A stretch of DNA of 64,000 bases from Dermacentor variabilis. Taxonomy: Eukaryota; Arthropoda; Arachnida; Ixodida; Ixodidae. A model generated the notes under the pieces. That model did no database searches. It had not been told where the DNA came from and saw nothing but the letters and a program-made list of their open reading frames with translations. This document shows positions 1-11,015 of the stretch, in pieces (within the stretch, counting starts at the first letter, position 1; each line of letters starts with the position of its first letter). The stretch lies in NCBI RefSeq assembly GCF_050947875.1, contig NC_134568.1:254067778-254131777 (forward strand), written 5' to 3'. The translations under genes and the position numbers were made by a program.

Positions 1-680
1 GCCTCCTTTAGGGACAATCTGATTATATGAATTGGCGATATTACTTCCCCAATTTACTCCGGTGTAAATTTTCCCTTGTGGATATTCTGAGGTAAATGAT
101 TTCAGCATATTGACCCAGGTTTTCCTTTAGAATTGATGTACTGAATTTGCGGTGATACTAGGTAGATAGCCACATGCCGCCACTTGGACTCCATGACTTG
201 AAAAGTCGTTTTTATTTATTTTTCTTTGCGGTAGATGTAATGCCGTAATCATACACTTCTAAAAAAATCTTTAATTTTTGGGTGATTCACATTCGAGCAC
301 ATTGCGGTTGCAGGATTCAAGCCGGATGAACAAAATATTTTTTGGATCTTAATAATAATGAATATATTGGTAATGACAATAAAAAGAGCGATGTACAGAA
401 AGCAGCGAATAAGCAGTCGTCGAACAAGACTTACATATAGACCTTCAAGTTGGTGCATAGCACTGCGGTTACTCTAATGTGCAAACCACGTGTAAACGTT
501 GGGACATTACAGAGTATTTTTGTTTTGTAAACTGTTTATTTTCCACTGCTGTTTGACAGAAGTCAACATAAAGCCAGTGGTATCGGGCGTTAGGTTTTAG
601 AAGAGAAGACAAAAAACCGGGAGCTGCATCATCAAGAAGACTATGAAGACTGATTTCTCTGAAATGCGATAAACGAAGCA
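1..680. other. intergenic, no gene recognised
   Basis: This is AT-rich sequence with only short open frames that lack coding character. I see no domain, repeat terminus or RNA gene in it. Confidence 0.5.
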
Positions 681-688
681 GTTGCTGA

Positions 689-859
689 GACGCTGCTGAA
701 GACGATCTTAACGCCAAGGAACTGAGAAAGGAGTGTGTAAACTGTAAGGAGAAGTTGCAGAAGATCATAACAAACGGCGATCGTGCATGGGATATACAGA
801 TGACCGAAGAAGAAAGGAAGTTTTACGACCAGACGGTGTTGACAAAAACAACAACGTGA
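689..859 (+). CDS. possible internal or terminal exon, unknown protein
   Basis: An open frame of 56 codons runs from just after an in-frame TGA (686-688) to TGA at 857-859. It has no ATG near its start, so if real it is an exon. The translation is charged and looks helical. It contains a CVNC pair and the stretch MTEEERKFYDQT, with ordinary animal codon use, unlike the noisy frames around it. I do not recognise the family. Possible AG acceptors lie just upstream at about 676-690, but none is compelling. It could be an exon of a gene extending left of the window, a pseudo-exon or chance. Confidence 0.25.
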   Translation, partial: DAAEDDLNAKELRKECVNCKEKLQKIITNGDRAWDIQMTEEERKFYDQTVLTKTTT

Positions 860-1104
860 CCGTGCCTTAATCGTTCATGGTCTATTTCATGCTGCAGATG
901 TGTGCGGGGAATTAAACGGCCCTCTGAAGCATTATTTAAACACTCTATAACGATAGCAATTTTATGGACATTCCAGGCGCATTTCTCCCGTCGCCGTCGC
1001 GCCATGAGGTTCCGTTATAAAGTCCAAGGGCGATAAAATCGTCACCGCTGTACGTGCGAGTGAAAGCATGCCAGGGTGAAACGGCGAACGCGGCTTAATC
1101 TCGC

Positions 1105-1505
1105 GTGTACGAGCGAGAAAGGCTGGATTTAGGGAAGGTGGGCCGGAAGCGCGCCTTCTCCTGTCACGCGCGAGGCACGGGGGGTGAGACGATGGAGGGG
1201 AGGCGTTTTTCTGCGGCGGCTGCTGCTAACGGCGGCGCCGCCGTGCGGACGCCGTATCTTGAAAGCGATCTGCGACGTGGCCAAAGCGAGCGCCCGCGCG
1301 GGCCTCTTCAAAGCGATCTGCAATGTTTGCAGAGTGCGCGCAGAGCCGGTAGCTTCGTATGCGCTGTGCTTTCGACGCTTCGTTCGCGTCGAAGCGAGAG
1401 ATGCACGAAGGTCAATTCGATCGCTGCTGCTGCTGCGATTCCTCACTCCAGCATATTGACCGCGAGTTTCCGTGCTCATCGAGCGAGATGTGTTCATGTT
1501 TACCT
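1105..1505 (+). repeat. GC-rich dispersed repeat, copy 1
   Basis: This is a CpG-rich block in otherwise AT-rich DNA. The part at about 1230-1450 aligns by eye with the reverse complement of about 40210-40470. Shared stretches include TCTTGAAAGCG followed by TCTGCGA, and GTCAATTCG followed by TCGCTGCTGC. The overlapping 145- and 148-codon frames on opposite strands are a by-product of GC richness and show no domain. It could include a CpG-island promoter, but the second copy favours a repeat. Confidence 0.5.
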
Positions 1506-1593
1506 GTGCGCGCGTGACACCGTGCTTGTTAAATCGAGTTAGAAAACGTTGGCGGGCTAGTTGGTTTGAATCCATGATGGAATGTGTATGTGC

Positions 1594-1679
1594 GACTGAA
1601 CGAGGACGTAGGAAGAAACAGACACATAGAGACAGCGCTGTCTCTGTGTGCCTTTTTCTTTCTACGTCCTCGTTCAGTC
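1594..1679. repeat. 86-bp near-perfect palindrome (fold-back element)
   Basis: The outer arms GACTGAACGAGGACGTAGG (from 1594) and their complement (to 1679) match with one mismatch over 25 bp. The centre AGAGACAGCGCTGTCTCT (about 1628-1645) is itself palindromic. The motif GGGCTAGTTGGTTT lies just to the left (about 1553-1567). The same left motif precedes fold-backs at 7.1 and 44.6 kb and a Penelope-like repeat at 29.7 kb, so these look like one family of insertion products. Confidence 0.65.
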
Positions 1680-1699
1680 CTGTTTACCCATTATATCAG

Positions 1700-2255
1700 T
1701 GTTAATTAAGTTACTGAGCGAATGTTTACAAGTTTATACGGCAGATAGAACTACTATCCTTACTTCATATAGCTATCTACTAATTTTTTATTGCAATCGG
1801 TGCTGCGCCTCTCGGGCGAAACTGCGATTTCTGTTTTTAATGTCCACCTACCTATAGCGTTTCGTCTTCGGAATCAGAATCATGTTTTATTGAGTTACTA
1901 AGGGTAATACACAAATGAATATACAGAAGGAGGTCCCAGAGTAGATGGCTGTAAAGGGCTTCTTTTAGTCGTTTTCATTTAAAATCGAGTGTGCCGTTGT
2001 TTGCCATCCCAAAGGAAGGCCTTTAGAAGCACTGTCTTTGCGATCCTCCACTCGTATATAAATTCTTGGCCGCTCGAGTTCTACGAGTATACTAGTTGCG
2101 ACAAGCTCCTACGGCGCTCTGATAGTAATTTTCCGGCACTTGTGAGGTAGTACTTTGTTATAACAAGAAAAAAATTTTTGATCCTTATCTACGTCTATGA
2201 GAAGTAGATGATTCTTGCGTCTTACGCCCGAAAACGGCTGGCGCGACTGTACACA
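1700..2255. other. 3' flank of the minus-strand sulfotransferase
   Basis: There is no coding content here. On the minus strand an AATAAA hexamer lies at 1891-1886, about 365 bases past the sulfotransferase stop codon, and is a candidate poly(A) signal. The surrounding text (about 1880-1950) may belong to a dispersed repeat, so the signal is uncertain. Confidence 0.35.
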
Positions 2256-3191
2256 CTAGTTATAACCCTTCCAAAGACTCATCACATCTGTGCCAGCGGT
2301 CTTCGCCTCGATCCTAGCACGCATCTTCGCCTCCTGTTCGAGGGTGAAGTGTCCCCTCCAGTCGCCCACCTGACCCTTGCGTATAAATTGCATCGTCGGA
2401 CCCCTGCCGTCTCGGGGCACGAACATTCTCCGCACCGGTCCCAGGGCGGCGCCGCTCGCGGTGTTCAACAGCTTCTGCAAGTCCCTGTCGGACAGTTCGA
2501 TGTGCTCCTTCATGTACTGCAGGCTGCTCTTGTCCAGCACCTGCTGGAGGAGGTCCGGGTCCTTCTCGAGGGCCTCCACGTACTCCTCTCCGAGGAAGCG
2601 GGCTAGCCGAAGAACGCCGCCCCTGGTGTCCTCCTTGAGGTCCTCGTAGGTGAGGAAGAACACGTTAGGGTCGTCCTTGTGCTCGTACCACGACAGCAGG
2701 TTATCGAAGTAGTCGCCGAAGTCCGTCTCGCCCCTGATGAAGACTTCGAAGAAGTCGTCGAACGACCCGTCCGCGAACTCGTAGCCGGGTATGCCCCGCG
2801 CGTGGTGGTAGAAGGAGACGCAGCAGTCTCTGGGGTTGCGCACCATGTACACGTACTTGGCGTCCTTGTGGTACGGTTGCCGGTCGAAGGCCAAGTGCGT
2901 CTTGAGAAGCCGTGGCGGCGGCATGGCGTCCAAGCCGCTGTTGCCTGTAAATTCCAGGAAGGGCGTCTTCATTTGGAACTCGAGGTAGTTGCTGGCCGAC
3001 ACGCCCCGGTTGAGTATGAGCTGCGAGATCTGCTGGATCCAGTGGGTTCCGCATTTGGGGTACGTCACCAGAAAGATGTCTCCGGGCACCGGCTCGAAGC
3101 TCAGAGCTTCTCGTACGCGGTCAGGATCGAAGCCCCCTGGTACCCGGATCCCGTCTACGTCTATGTAACTTGGCTTCTTCGGGGCAGGCAT
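2256..3191 (-). CDS. cytosolic sulfotransferase (SULT), single coding exon
   Basis: The 311-codon product is a PAPS-dependent sulfotransferase, expected to act in the cytosol on small phenols, amines or steroids. The length fits the family (about 280-320). Visible motifs are the 5'-phosphosulfate loop YPKCGTHW (residues 44-51), the KTHL motif with the presumed catalytic His99 (97-100), the 3'-phosphate site RNPRDCCVSFYHH (118-130) and the C-terminal RKGQVGDWRGHFT (271-283). All key residues are present, with no signal peptide or membrane segment. The start is supported because the N-terminus aligns with the second SULT at 42.4 kb. No intron interrupts the coding region, whereas the second gene has one just before its YVYVARNP motif. 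Codon use is GC-rich, unlike the flanks. The substrate cannot be told from sequence. Confidence 0.93.
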   Translation of the reverse strand: MPAPKKPSYIDVDGIRVPGGFDPDRVREALSFEPVPGDIFLVTYPKCGTHWIQQISQLILNRGVSASNYLEFQMKTPFLEFTGNSGLDAMPPPRLLKTHLAFDRQPYHKDAKYVYMVRNPRDCCVSFYHHARGIPGYEFADGSFDDFFEVFIRGETDFGDYFDNLLSWYEHKDDPNVFFLTYEDLKEDTRGGVLRLARFLGEEYVEALEKDPDLLQQVLDKSSLQYMKEHIELSDRDLQKLLNTASGAALGPVRRMFVPRDGRGPTMQFIRKGQVGDWRGHFTLEQEAKMRARIEAKTAGTDVMSLWKGYN

Positions 3192-3200
3192 CGTGACCTG
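3192..3200 (-). promoter_or_regulatory. candidate 3' splice site in the SULT 5' UTR
   Basis: Read on the minus strand, the bases before the start codon are TTTATTTACAG, then GTCACG, then ATG. This looks like an acceptor CAG six bases before the start codon, so the 5' UTR probably begins in a separate upstream exon. The usual pyrimidine tract is replaced by a (TTTA)n array. Confidence 0.45.

Positions 3201-3247
<47 letters not shown>
3201..3247. repeat. (TAAA)n microsatellite
   Basis: About eleven uninterrupted TAAA units sit directly against the candidate splice acceptor of the sulfotransferase. Length variation here would change the branch-to-acceptor region. Confidence 0.95.
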
Positions 3248-4362
3248 CGCTGCTGACAGTGCAGCTTTTATTCCGAGTACATCAGTATTAATTAATACCG
3301 GTAACAATGCGACATTCGCTGGTTCTTTTGGAGCGCTCTGTGCTTGCGAGATCCTCTGCAATCAAAGAGCTTTCAGATGCTATACGTTAGTAGCATTGCG
3401 TAACGCGTGCCCCACTCTTCACAGCAAATTATACAAACGGTACTGTTTTGGGTGTTTTCCTTACGGAAGCATCGTTAATCGGCAGCAAGCCGCAAAGGCG
3501 GCGGAAAGGGCGTATAGTGGATAATCATTAGGACGTCTACGAGAGCGAATAAATCTACCCACGGAAGCGAGACAGCTGTATGAGCAGGGATACGTCTTCC
3601 ACATAAAATGAAAATGTAATAATATTAGTAAGCCAAAACAGATGCAAAAACTCAAAATGTGAAACGGCATGAACAGTGCGAAATGTTGAAAACAGAAACA
3701 AAAGCACAGACACTTACAAGCGCCAGCGTAACTCTATATCATGTGATGGCTTCTGTTCATGCCGTTTCGGAACACCGAAAAGCTATAGTTGTCTGTCTCC
3801 GAGACAATTGCTAGTACACTATAGCGAAAAATACGGGAAAAAAGAAAGTGTTGAATGTAGAAAGCAGATAACGCGCAGTGCATCGCTTTGCGACACGTTG
3901 ATTGCGGCTTTCTGTAACACTGAAATCTCACAGACCTAAATAACACGAGCATGTACCAACGGAGAGGTAGACGGGCGTCAGAATGCACCTCTCTTTCACC
4001 TACGTCTTCATTCACGCACAGAAAGCAGAGACGAATTTAACCCTGGTGGAGTGGGAGCTACACTACCTTCTCCAAAACGCTATAAGCACAATGAAGAAGT
4101 GCTTGTAAACTGTCACCAGGCCTACTGATAGCGAGAATTTATGATGGCAATTTATGTTCGCAATCGATAATTTAATGCTCATAAAATTGTCACTTGTGGA
4201 GCCTTCTCTTAAGCCATAAACGTGCGTCCTTCCGTCGGCACGAAAGCGACTCTCGATGAACCAGCTAGGTGCAATCCCCTCATATAACAACTTTAGCTTT
4301 CACACTGTCTTAATGGGTATTACGCTTAGGGACATTTTGCTTACAGACATAGTGCAGGCATG
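3248..4362. other. intergenic, no gene recognised
   Basis: I see only short frames without domains and no repeat termini. This is where an upstream 5' UTR exon or promoter of the minus-strand sulfotransferase could lie, but nothing identifies one. Confidence 0.4.
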
Positions 4363-4510
4363 GAGATAGATAGATAGAGAGAGAGAGAGTTCTTTAATAA
4401 AATAAAGAGAATTCTGCGGGCGCGTATGTAAGCGCTACATGTTACTCTGTATAGGATAGGGAATTGGGGACCGAAGGTTCCAGGGAGAGGAGGGTGGGAT
4501 AAGAAAAAAA
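4363..4510 (-). mobile_element. LINE 3' end fragment
   Basis: Aligns by eye with 18012-18110. Both carry AGAGAATT, GGCGCGTAT and a TACTCTGTATAGG block next to an (AG)n run. They are copies of the 3' UTR and tail of one LINE family. It lies in the same orientation as the LINE coding fragment at 5.3-6.35 kb and may be the tail of that same copy. Confidence 0.6.
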
Positions 4511-4879
4511 ATCTGGAAAATGTTTATCATGGTATGCACAGGTGGGATAACGGTGATGTTATTAACGTAAAATGGTTAGAGCTTGACGATTAAGCCAATG
4601 TCTTTGTCGACTACAAAAAAAAAAGTTGGCAGAGACACTCAAGACTGTTTACGTTTTGGAATCCGAAAGCATTGTAGTCGCTTTGGTAAAATGTTTTTTT
4701 TTTCTACGCGTTCCTTGTCCGCGCAAGCTCTTGCCAGCGTTTTATGGGCGCCTCGACAAGGCGAAATGAAAACGAGCCAAGCGTCTAAACGCGCTCGCTT
4801 GCCCACGAGGAACTGATAGCTCGAAGGATCGCTCAGCGGCATTCAATTGGACATTAATGCTTTTTACGCACTAATTTCA

Positions 4880-5260
4880 CACGCTCATGACGTGGCGCCA
4901 CCTCCAATGGCTGCGCCGTCCCACACCCAACGACGGCCTCACGTTTAGTCAGCCAGAACCGTGGAGCCACCGTGGCGTCGGAAGAGCGCGTTCGTCTCGC
5001 ACCCCGGAGGCCCGGGCGCGATTCCCACGCAGACCGAAATTTGTGTTTTATGTTCAAAGGCATTTAATTTACTTTGCTTACGGAAACCTTCCTGAGAAAT
5101 CTGACGTCAGTTCGAGTATTATTTTTTTCATGTGCTTTTACTCTTTGCCGCCGGCCATTTTCGTTGCCATCATTTGCTCGAGCCGCTGACTGCAACGCCG
5201 GATTTTCGCGCAATGGGGCAATTAAAATTTTTCATGCTTTCGCATTAAAAATTTAACGCT
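4880..5260 (+). repeat. dispersed repeat with a tRNA-like B-box
   Basis: The block has a Pol III B-box-like stretch (GGCCCGGGCGCGATTCCC, about 5009-5026) downstream of AGAGCGCGTTCGTCTCGCA, followed by a long non-coding body. This fits a tRNA-headed SINE of a family different from the common tick SINE. The boundaries are uncertain and no target duplication was found. Confidence 0.35.
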
Positions 5261-5339
5261 TGACGTTGCTTTGAAGAAAATATATTGGACATAGTATGCT
5301 TCCTATAAAGAGAAGTTTGGGAAGCAGACACCATTTTAC

Positions 5340-6350
5340 TGAGATAACATGTCCCTTCGTCTCTGTAGCTTGGACATTCCAACAAAATATGTTCCATGGT
5401 TTCTAGCGCATCACACTAAGGGTTGGTGGACACTTGAAAACGGCACCGGTAAATGCGGCATTCAGTCTAAGCCGTTGATACATTGTCTCAAGGTGACGGG
5501 GAAGCTGATGTGTGGAATTTTTTAAGACGGAATCAACTGACTGGAGAAAGTGATATTGATGAAGCGACATACTCCACAGGTGATTCCTTTCCTCGTGGCG
5601 TATTTCTTTGCCATTGATGATGCCTCGGCATTTGTAAAGTATATCCGTCTGAAATTTCTTAAATATAGGCCTCTGCGGGCAGATAGATAAACTTTTTTTT
5701 TTCATTTCAACATATGTAGTAGCGTCCGGCAGGTCATTGGAATATTGCAGTGCGACCAGCGACAGTTTCCATGTGATGAATGTAATCAATGTCTCGGATT
5801 ACTGGATGTTGGTTACTAGCTCTGTTGATGTTACATATGCTTTGTAAGGCGACTTTTGAGGCTGTGAAGATGACCCATCGTTTTGGTGGTTGCCGAAGGA
5901 TCTGAAGAACGGCTTCCTTGTGGTGCCGCATTGTGGTGTCGTCTCCCTTCTGTCCTTGTTCGCTGGCGCTAAATATGCTTTCAATGCCAGTTTACCAACA
6001 CGCCCAACAAATGGCAAGGCTTCTGTTATGACCGTAAAGTTCATCTGCCGTGCATGATGTTAACCGTTCAAGAAGGTCATAAAAGGGCTGACCAGAAGAC
6101 GATGTGTCGAAACGAGACGACGAACTGTCTTGAGAGCAAGACCCATCAATGAGGACATGGGTCGAACCCGAGTACTCCTTGGCGATATATGAATCAGGGC
6201 GATTTGCAGAGTTCCAGCTTGAGGCATGTTCTTTTTTTCCCCGTACTGATACCGGGAATGGTGTAATGCAACTCGCATGAAAGAAAGTGTCCAATGCGGT
6301 AAATTCAAAGGCATGAACTTCTGCACCCGTGCAGGAATTAGGGCAGAGAT
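5340..6350 (-). pseudogene. LINE ORF2 fragment: RNase H and zinc-knuckle tail, frameshifted
   Basis: Broken frames on the minus strand encode, in order, an RNase H start (LIDGSCSQD, about 6170-6150), an RNase H middle (VIFTASKVALQSIC, about 5880-5820, with the expected D of TDSK changed to A) and a C-terminal stretch CDALETMEHILLEC (about 5420-5380) that resembles the CCHC tail of I-group LINEs. The same tail motif is at 18.4 kb. Several frameshifts and stops make it dead. The RT domain is missing. Confidence 0.7.
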
Positions 6351-6659
6351 TAAACGGACGGCTTGCCCAAAGCTGGCATTAGCTCAATTTTTAGTTATGC
6401 GCCCAAGAAAATGTTTCCTAATTTGAGTGACATGTCGAAGATGAATGTGTAATATTTCTTGTGTGCTTTAGAAGGAGATATGAAGATTCGTATAGAAAGA
6501 AAAGTGAAGCGTTCAGTTTTCTAATCGTTACTGTAACCATACGAATAGCCTGCACTGGATAACTCTTTGTTTATGCTTTAATATCCAAAATGCACTGCAG
6601 AATGATGGAACAAATGGGACAAGGCCGACAAAATTCAACATTCGAGCCGCAGTCGAACA

Positions 6660-6860
6660 CATCGTGAGGAATCCGCGGTGGCCGCGTTCCGATGGGTGGG
6701 GATTGTAAAAATGCTCGTCTGCCGAACTTTGGGGGCCCGTTAAAGAACCGCAGCTTGAAAAATTTATGCTGGAGCCCTCCATTAAGGTGTCTTCAATGGA
6801 CCCCGCGTTGTGCTGGGACGTTAAACACCAGTCAATTAATCATATCTTGAGACTTAAGTC
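6660..6860 (+). repeat. degenerate SINE-like repeat
   Basis: Keeps the order of landmarks seen in the tick SINE: CGCGGTGGCCGCGTTCCGATGG, a TGCTCGT block, GGGGGCCCGTTAAAGAACC, GGAGCCCTCCATTA, and an end near GGGACGTTAAACACCA. It differs enough from the common copies to be a separate or old subfamily. Confidence 0.5.
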
Positions 6861-7076
6861 GTTGCCAGCGAGGAATGAATTCTCTGTTAACTGCTGCGCG
6901 CGGTTAAGCAAAGCAAATTTGATGCAACAAATAGAAGGAATGCAAGACTGATAAGCTTTTTCTTTACGAAAGTTAGTTAATTTAGTCCTAATTATCTTTC
7001 GTTTCGTTGAAACTACTCTAATAAAAAAATATCCAAAGAAAAAGTTGACCAAAATTAATTGCTTAATCGATTTACA

Positions 7077-7230
7077 AGAGGGGGGAACTTTGGGCCAGTT
7101 GGTTCGACATGTTAAAGAGGAAAAGAACCGCGGCTTCAGACGCGACGTGACGAAGACGGGACGTGACGTGATACCGCTTGTCCTGTCCATTTTTTCGACA
7201 CGTCTGAAGTCGCGGTTCTTTTCCTCTTTA
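7077..7230. mobile_element. fold-back insertion with 12-bp target duplication
   Basis: 31-bp arms (7112-7142 and 7200-7230, one mismatch) surround a 57-base spacer. The segment is bounded by a direct repeat AATCGATTTACA at 7065-7076 and 7231-7242, which reads as a target-site duplication. To the left of the arm lies GGGCCAGTTGGTTC, a variant of the GCTAGTTGGT motif of related fold-backs. It has no coding capacity. Confidence 0.7.
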
Positions 7231-7242
7231 AATCGATTTACA

Positions 7243-8976
7243 TTGTGCTGAAATTTTTCCTCAGCATGCAACATTCCAATCTCTGCAGGAGGATGTTTCA
7301 GAAATAACCAATTAGAATATGAGGAAATCGCTAGGCAAATACGCGTACGCATGGTTAAGTATGCCAGTACACCACGTCAAGTAGGACGTGATGTCCTTGC
7401 ACTTAACCACATTATACTCGAGTCCCACCTTCGATCGTACGCAGTACGTGACGCCGCGGCGCAATGAGCAAAGTCTTCAAAAGAGAACATCTTGTAGTTC
7501 GAGGCATGCATCTCGACGGAAGTTTAATGAACTGCGTCGGTCTTTTTTTAACGTTACGATACACGTGCACGTATAGATTATGCGTGCCAACTTTGGGTGA
7601 ACACTGCATATGTGGCACATGAGAGTAATGCACTGGCTGAATTTGAAATAAGAAGTGATTAGTGAAAGTGCCATTACGCCGAATACGACGCATGCCCCCG
7701 CGATCCCATCGGTCGAGGCAACGGGGCATGGCGAAAGTCGTAGTTCGAATCAGTATTGCGTAGGGGCCCATGCCGCAGTTCTGCATCACTCCACAGGGAA
7801 CGCTCCGAGTTCCACGCAACTAGTGTTGCAGGTTATGGCTCCGAGCCGCTACAGCTGCACTACATTTACACTCGACAGCAGACACAAGAGAAGCAGCTTG
7901 GGCATGCAGCCGCTTGATAGGCGACAAAGCACTCAACTTCCCCGGCCTAGTGCAAGCCCCCTCCTTCTACCCTCTTCCCCCCCCCCCCAAAAAAAAGAAT
8001 TCCTGGCTACGCCACTGGTTTTCAGGTATGTAGCGATTTGTTGTTGCAGGTGAGGTGGGGGGGGGGGGAGGGGTGATATTACTGACCATCATTTCCAATT
8101 CCATTCAGATGACTTCAATCAATCAGTGGACTTTTCTTCCGTGGCCTATGGGGCGCGCACGTTCTCGAAGGATAATTTTGAAGGCGCATGCTTGATGGGG
8201 TGGACGGGGAAGTAGTTGTCCGGGGCACACTTGACATCGTAAGCCCCGCACGCGCGCCACGGAAGGAAGTTAACCTACACGGACAAACACTTGTCCCCTG
8301 TCCGTTTCTGCTCTCACGTGGCGTTTGTGTGTGTGTGTTTAAGTGTAACTAGCTTACTAAGTCAAGTATGAATCAATTAGCCCTTGTCTTTTCATATGTT
8401 CAAAGAGAAAGCGTCAATCAAGTATTCGCGGCAATTGTACGAGGCCTAGGTTCAACAAGAAAGCGATGACCCTTTGTCATTCTTGTTTTTCTTTCCTTTA
8501 TTTTGTTGGTAAACTAAAATATGAAAGGATACTTAATCACCCCATAGTAAGGTGATGGCTAATCTTTATCGCTTAGTGACACAAATAATATGACTCGAGG
8601 CTTAAAACAACAACAACAACAACGACGACGACGCAGAAATAAATATGAAAATGAGCATGTATGAATATGAAATGAGCATGAAAACAGGCAGTCGTTCGGA
8701 GGCTCTCCGCAATTAAGCGCGCTCAATAGAATGCACCGGACTGTGTCGGCTCACCACGGGGCGTCGCAAAGCCTTCATCGGCAAAGCGATGACTTCGCCA
8801 CAGCAATGATCGTTTCTCGCTCACTGCCGCTTTCATATATCAGAGAAGAGCCCGCGCTGAAACCCCTTAAAAAAACGGAAACTCACAGGAGGCTGCTTTC
8901 TGTACATACACTGCTGTTACGGATATTTGACCCCTAGGCGCCCCCAAATTAACGTACAGACACGAAATACGACGAC
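7243..8976. other. intergenic with simple repeats
   Basis: No gene was recognised. It contains a poly-C tract (7979-7988), a poly-G tract (8057-8069), a mixed (CAA)n(CGA)n run (about 8609-8633), and a loosely inverted pair around TTCCGTGGC at about 8138 and 8260 that could be an old MITE. Confidence 0.5.
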
Positions 8977-9729
8977 TCAGAATTTTTCGTCGCGTGATTT
9001 GCTAGGCGGCGCGAAATTAAAAAAAAAAGAAAAAAATAATGGCGTGCATTCCATATGAAAACTGTACGACGAGGTCTTTCCTTCGGAGGTTCGAATTACC
9101 TTGAAAGTTAAGCTCAAAACGAGCGACTTGTGGCGCGGACAAGTACACGTGAAGGCATACATTAAAAATACGCACGCACCTCTTCGCGTTCGTGTTCCTT
9201 GTCCGTGCTGTAACTCGCACATTTCATGATAAACAACCAACATTTCCACATCAAGATGAACAACCAACAATTCCAAATCACCCCTTTCGTTCAAAGTTAG
9301 ACTCATATAGACTAAATAAAAGAGAGGGAAGAAAACGATTATCCATAATATTCGTTTTTTATTACTGGCTGCCAGAAATGACAGGTCACTGACCGAATTG
9401 CAATAGCCCATACAGAGTGAGGCTGGCAACTGAACGTTGGTAAGTTTACACTTGAACGGAACAAAGAGGCGAGAGGGATGGGAAGGCGAAGAGCAAAAAT
9501 TGGCAGCGCCTGAGGAGGAAAATGTCAAGACGCACTGCCCAGCGTGGCTGATATACAGCTCGGGAAGAGCAACCGCACAACCAAGCCGCGAGGCCGCCAT
9601 CGTGCGTAAGGCGCGGAAAACACAGTCCTTAGAAAAGGCGAGCGTCTCGGACAGTGCGAGAGCACAGGTCGCACGTTGCGAGGGGGCCGAGCCGTGCTTT
9701 GGGTAATTATGTCGGTAATTATGTGCCAC
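8977..9729 (-). other. long open frame without recognisable domain (probably not a gene)
   Basis: 250 codons from an ATG are open on the minus strand. The product would contain one hydrophobic stretch (ILWIIVFFPLFYLVYMSL) and a low-complexity FFSFFF end. I recognise no family. Part of the sequence (about 9040-9200) looks like a dispersed repeat. I list it so it is not lost, but I favour chance or repeat-derived openness. Confidence 0.15.
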
Positions 9730-9774
9730 TTAGTATGTATACCACTCTTCCAATTGCAAAAAAAAAAAAATTCT

Positions 9775-9835
9775 TTAAAATTTTTTCGGTGCTGGGCGGT
9801 ATCGAACTCGCGTCACATTTAATCAGATAAACTTG
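9775..9835 (-). repeat. tRNA-like SINE head remnant
   Basis: On the minus strand GCGAGTTCGATACCGCCC resembles a Pol III B-box and is followed by an A/T run. No A-box or full body was found, so this is a fragment at best. Confidence 0.25.
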
Positions 9836-11015
9836 TTTGAATGTTATATTCGCACAAGCGTGACGCACGAACTTCGCCGCCGAGTGACACAGCGTGTCTA
9901 GAGGGAAGCGCCAGAGTACTAGAAGCCCGGCTGCCTACTCGCCCCATACAAGATTCGTCTCTGCAGCGACAATGCGATGTGTCGCTCTACACTGCTGCAT
10001 TGTTGATCGCATTAACGTCGACATTCATCGTGAGATGGGTTCTGCCGCAATTTATTTATTTATTTTTCTCTGAGTGCATATGGGGCGCGTCGTTGGCTGG
10101 TATCTGACCAACGTCGGCACCGAGACCCTTGGCGCGGTGCTTGACTTCAGTGAGCCGCAGAGGCATCAGCAAGCAATTAAAGTGGGGTAGTCTTGCATGT
10201 GAGTGAGCTCCGCCACCTTGATGCTGGTGCACCACGTTTTCTTTCGCGGCCGTACACTGAAAGCTACGATCATTCCCTCTGAGGGAATGAACTACGCGGC
10301 TGCAGGCGAGCGTAAAGCGAAAACTAACCATCCCAACTACGCCGGTGATTATCCACATCGTCCGGTTAGCAAGAACTTCATTTGGCTGCGTTCGACGTAG
10401 ACACTGCAGGAAACAAACACGTGTCCCCGTGTTTTTCCAACGAACACACAGTTCTTCATATCCTCCCTCGCAAAGCTGGCATTTAGCAGGCGCTCTACGT
10501 GCACGTAATACGTACCTACGTATTTAACTAATGCATGGCACTCTCGACTTACTACAGGACAAAGTTAAGGTGAAATAAAGAAAAAAAATATAAGCTGACG
10601 TCAAGCTTGAAGTCAAGGGTCTCCTTGTTATTTACACGCGTACAACGCCGGCCTATCTGCAGTCTTATGTGCAGTGCAGCTATTCGGCAAGAAAGAAAGA
10701 AAAAGAAAGAAGGAAACGAGGTAGCGCAGATGACTCATTGCGTCCTTCAAATGGAAGAAAGGCATCTCGCCGCTTTTGGTTGCGCAACCTGTTGAGCGAG
10801 TACAAGTGACAGGTGACGCCGCTTACAATATTTGCAAACTTTTCCATTACATCTGTTTTCTTGTACTTCAAGAACAAGTTGTTGGGAACTAGTCATTTTC
10901 GAAAGGATTATGCTATTTGAACACGAAACTTGCAAGTACGCAATGCATGCGCATTTGAGGCATAAACAGTAAACATTATTGAGGCCATGGTCCATGCATC
11001 GGCAACATGCACAGG
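9836..11015. other. intergenic, no gene recognised
   Basis: Short overlapping frames only. There is a poly-A/AAAG tract at about 10685-10710. No domain, terminus or RNA gene seen. Confidence 0.45.

Noticed and set aside
1105..1575. Overlapping 145- and 148-codon frames in the CpG-rich block
   Set aside because: Open on both strands because of GC content; Arg/Ala-rich, and the block is a repeat with a second copy at 40 kb.
2679..3203. 174-codon plus-strand frame opposite the sulfotransferase
   Set aside because: It is the antisense of a GC-rich, codon-biased gene and has no domain of its own.
8977..9729. 250-codon minus-strand frame as a protein gene
   Set aside because: No recognisable domain, low-complexity C-terminus, and part of it looks like a dispersed repeat. 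Listed only as a low-confidence open frame.
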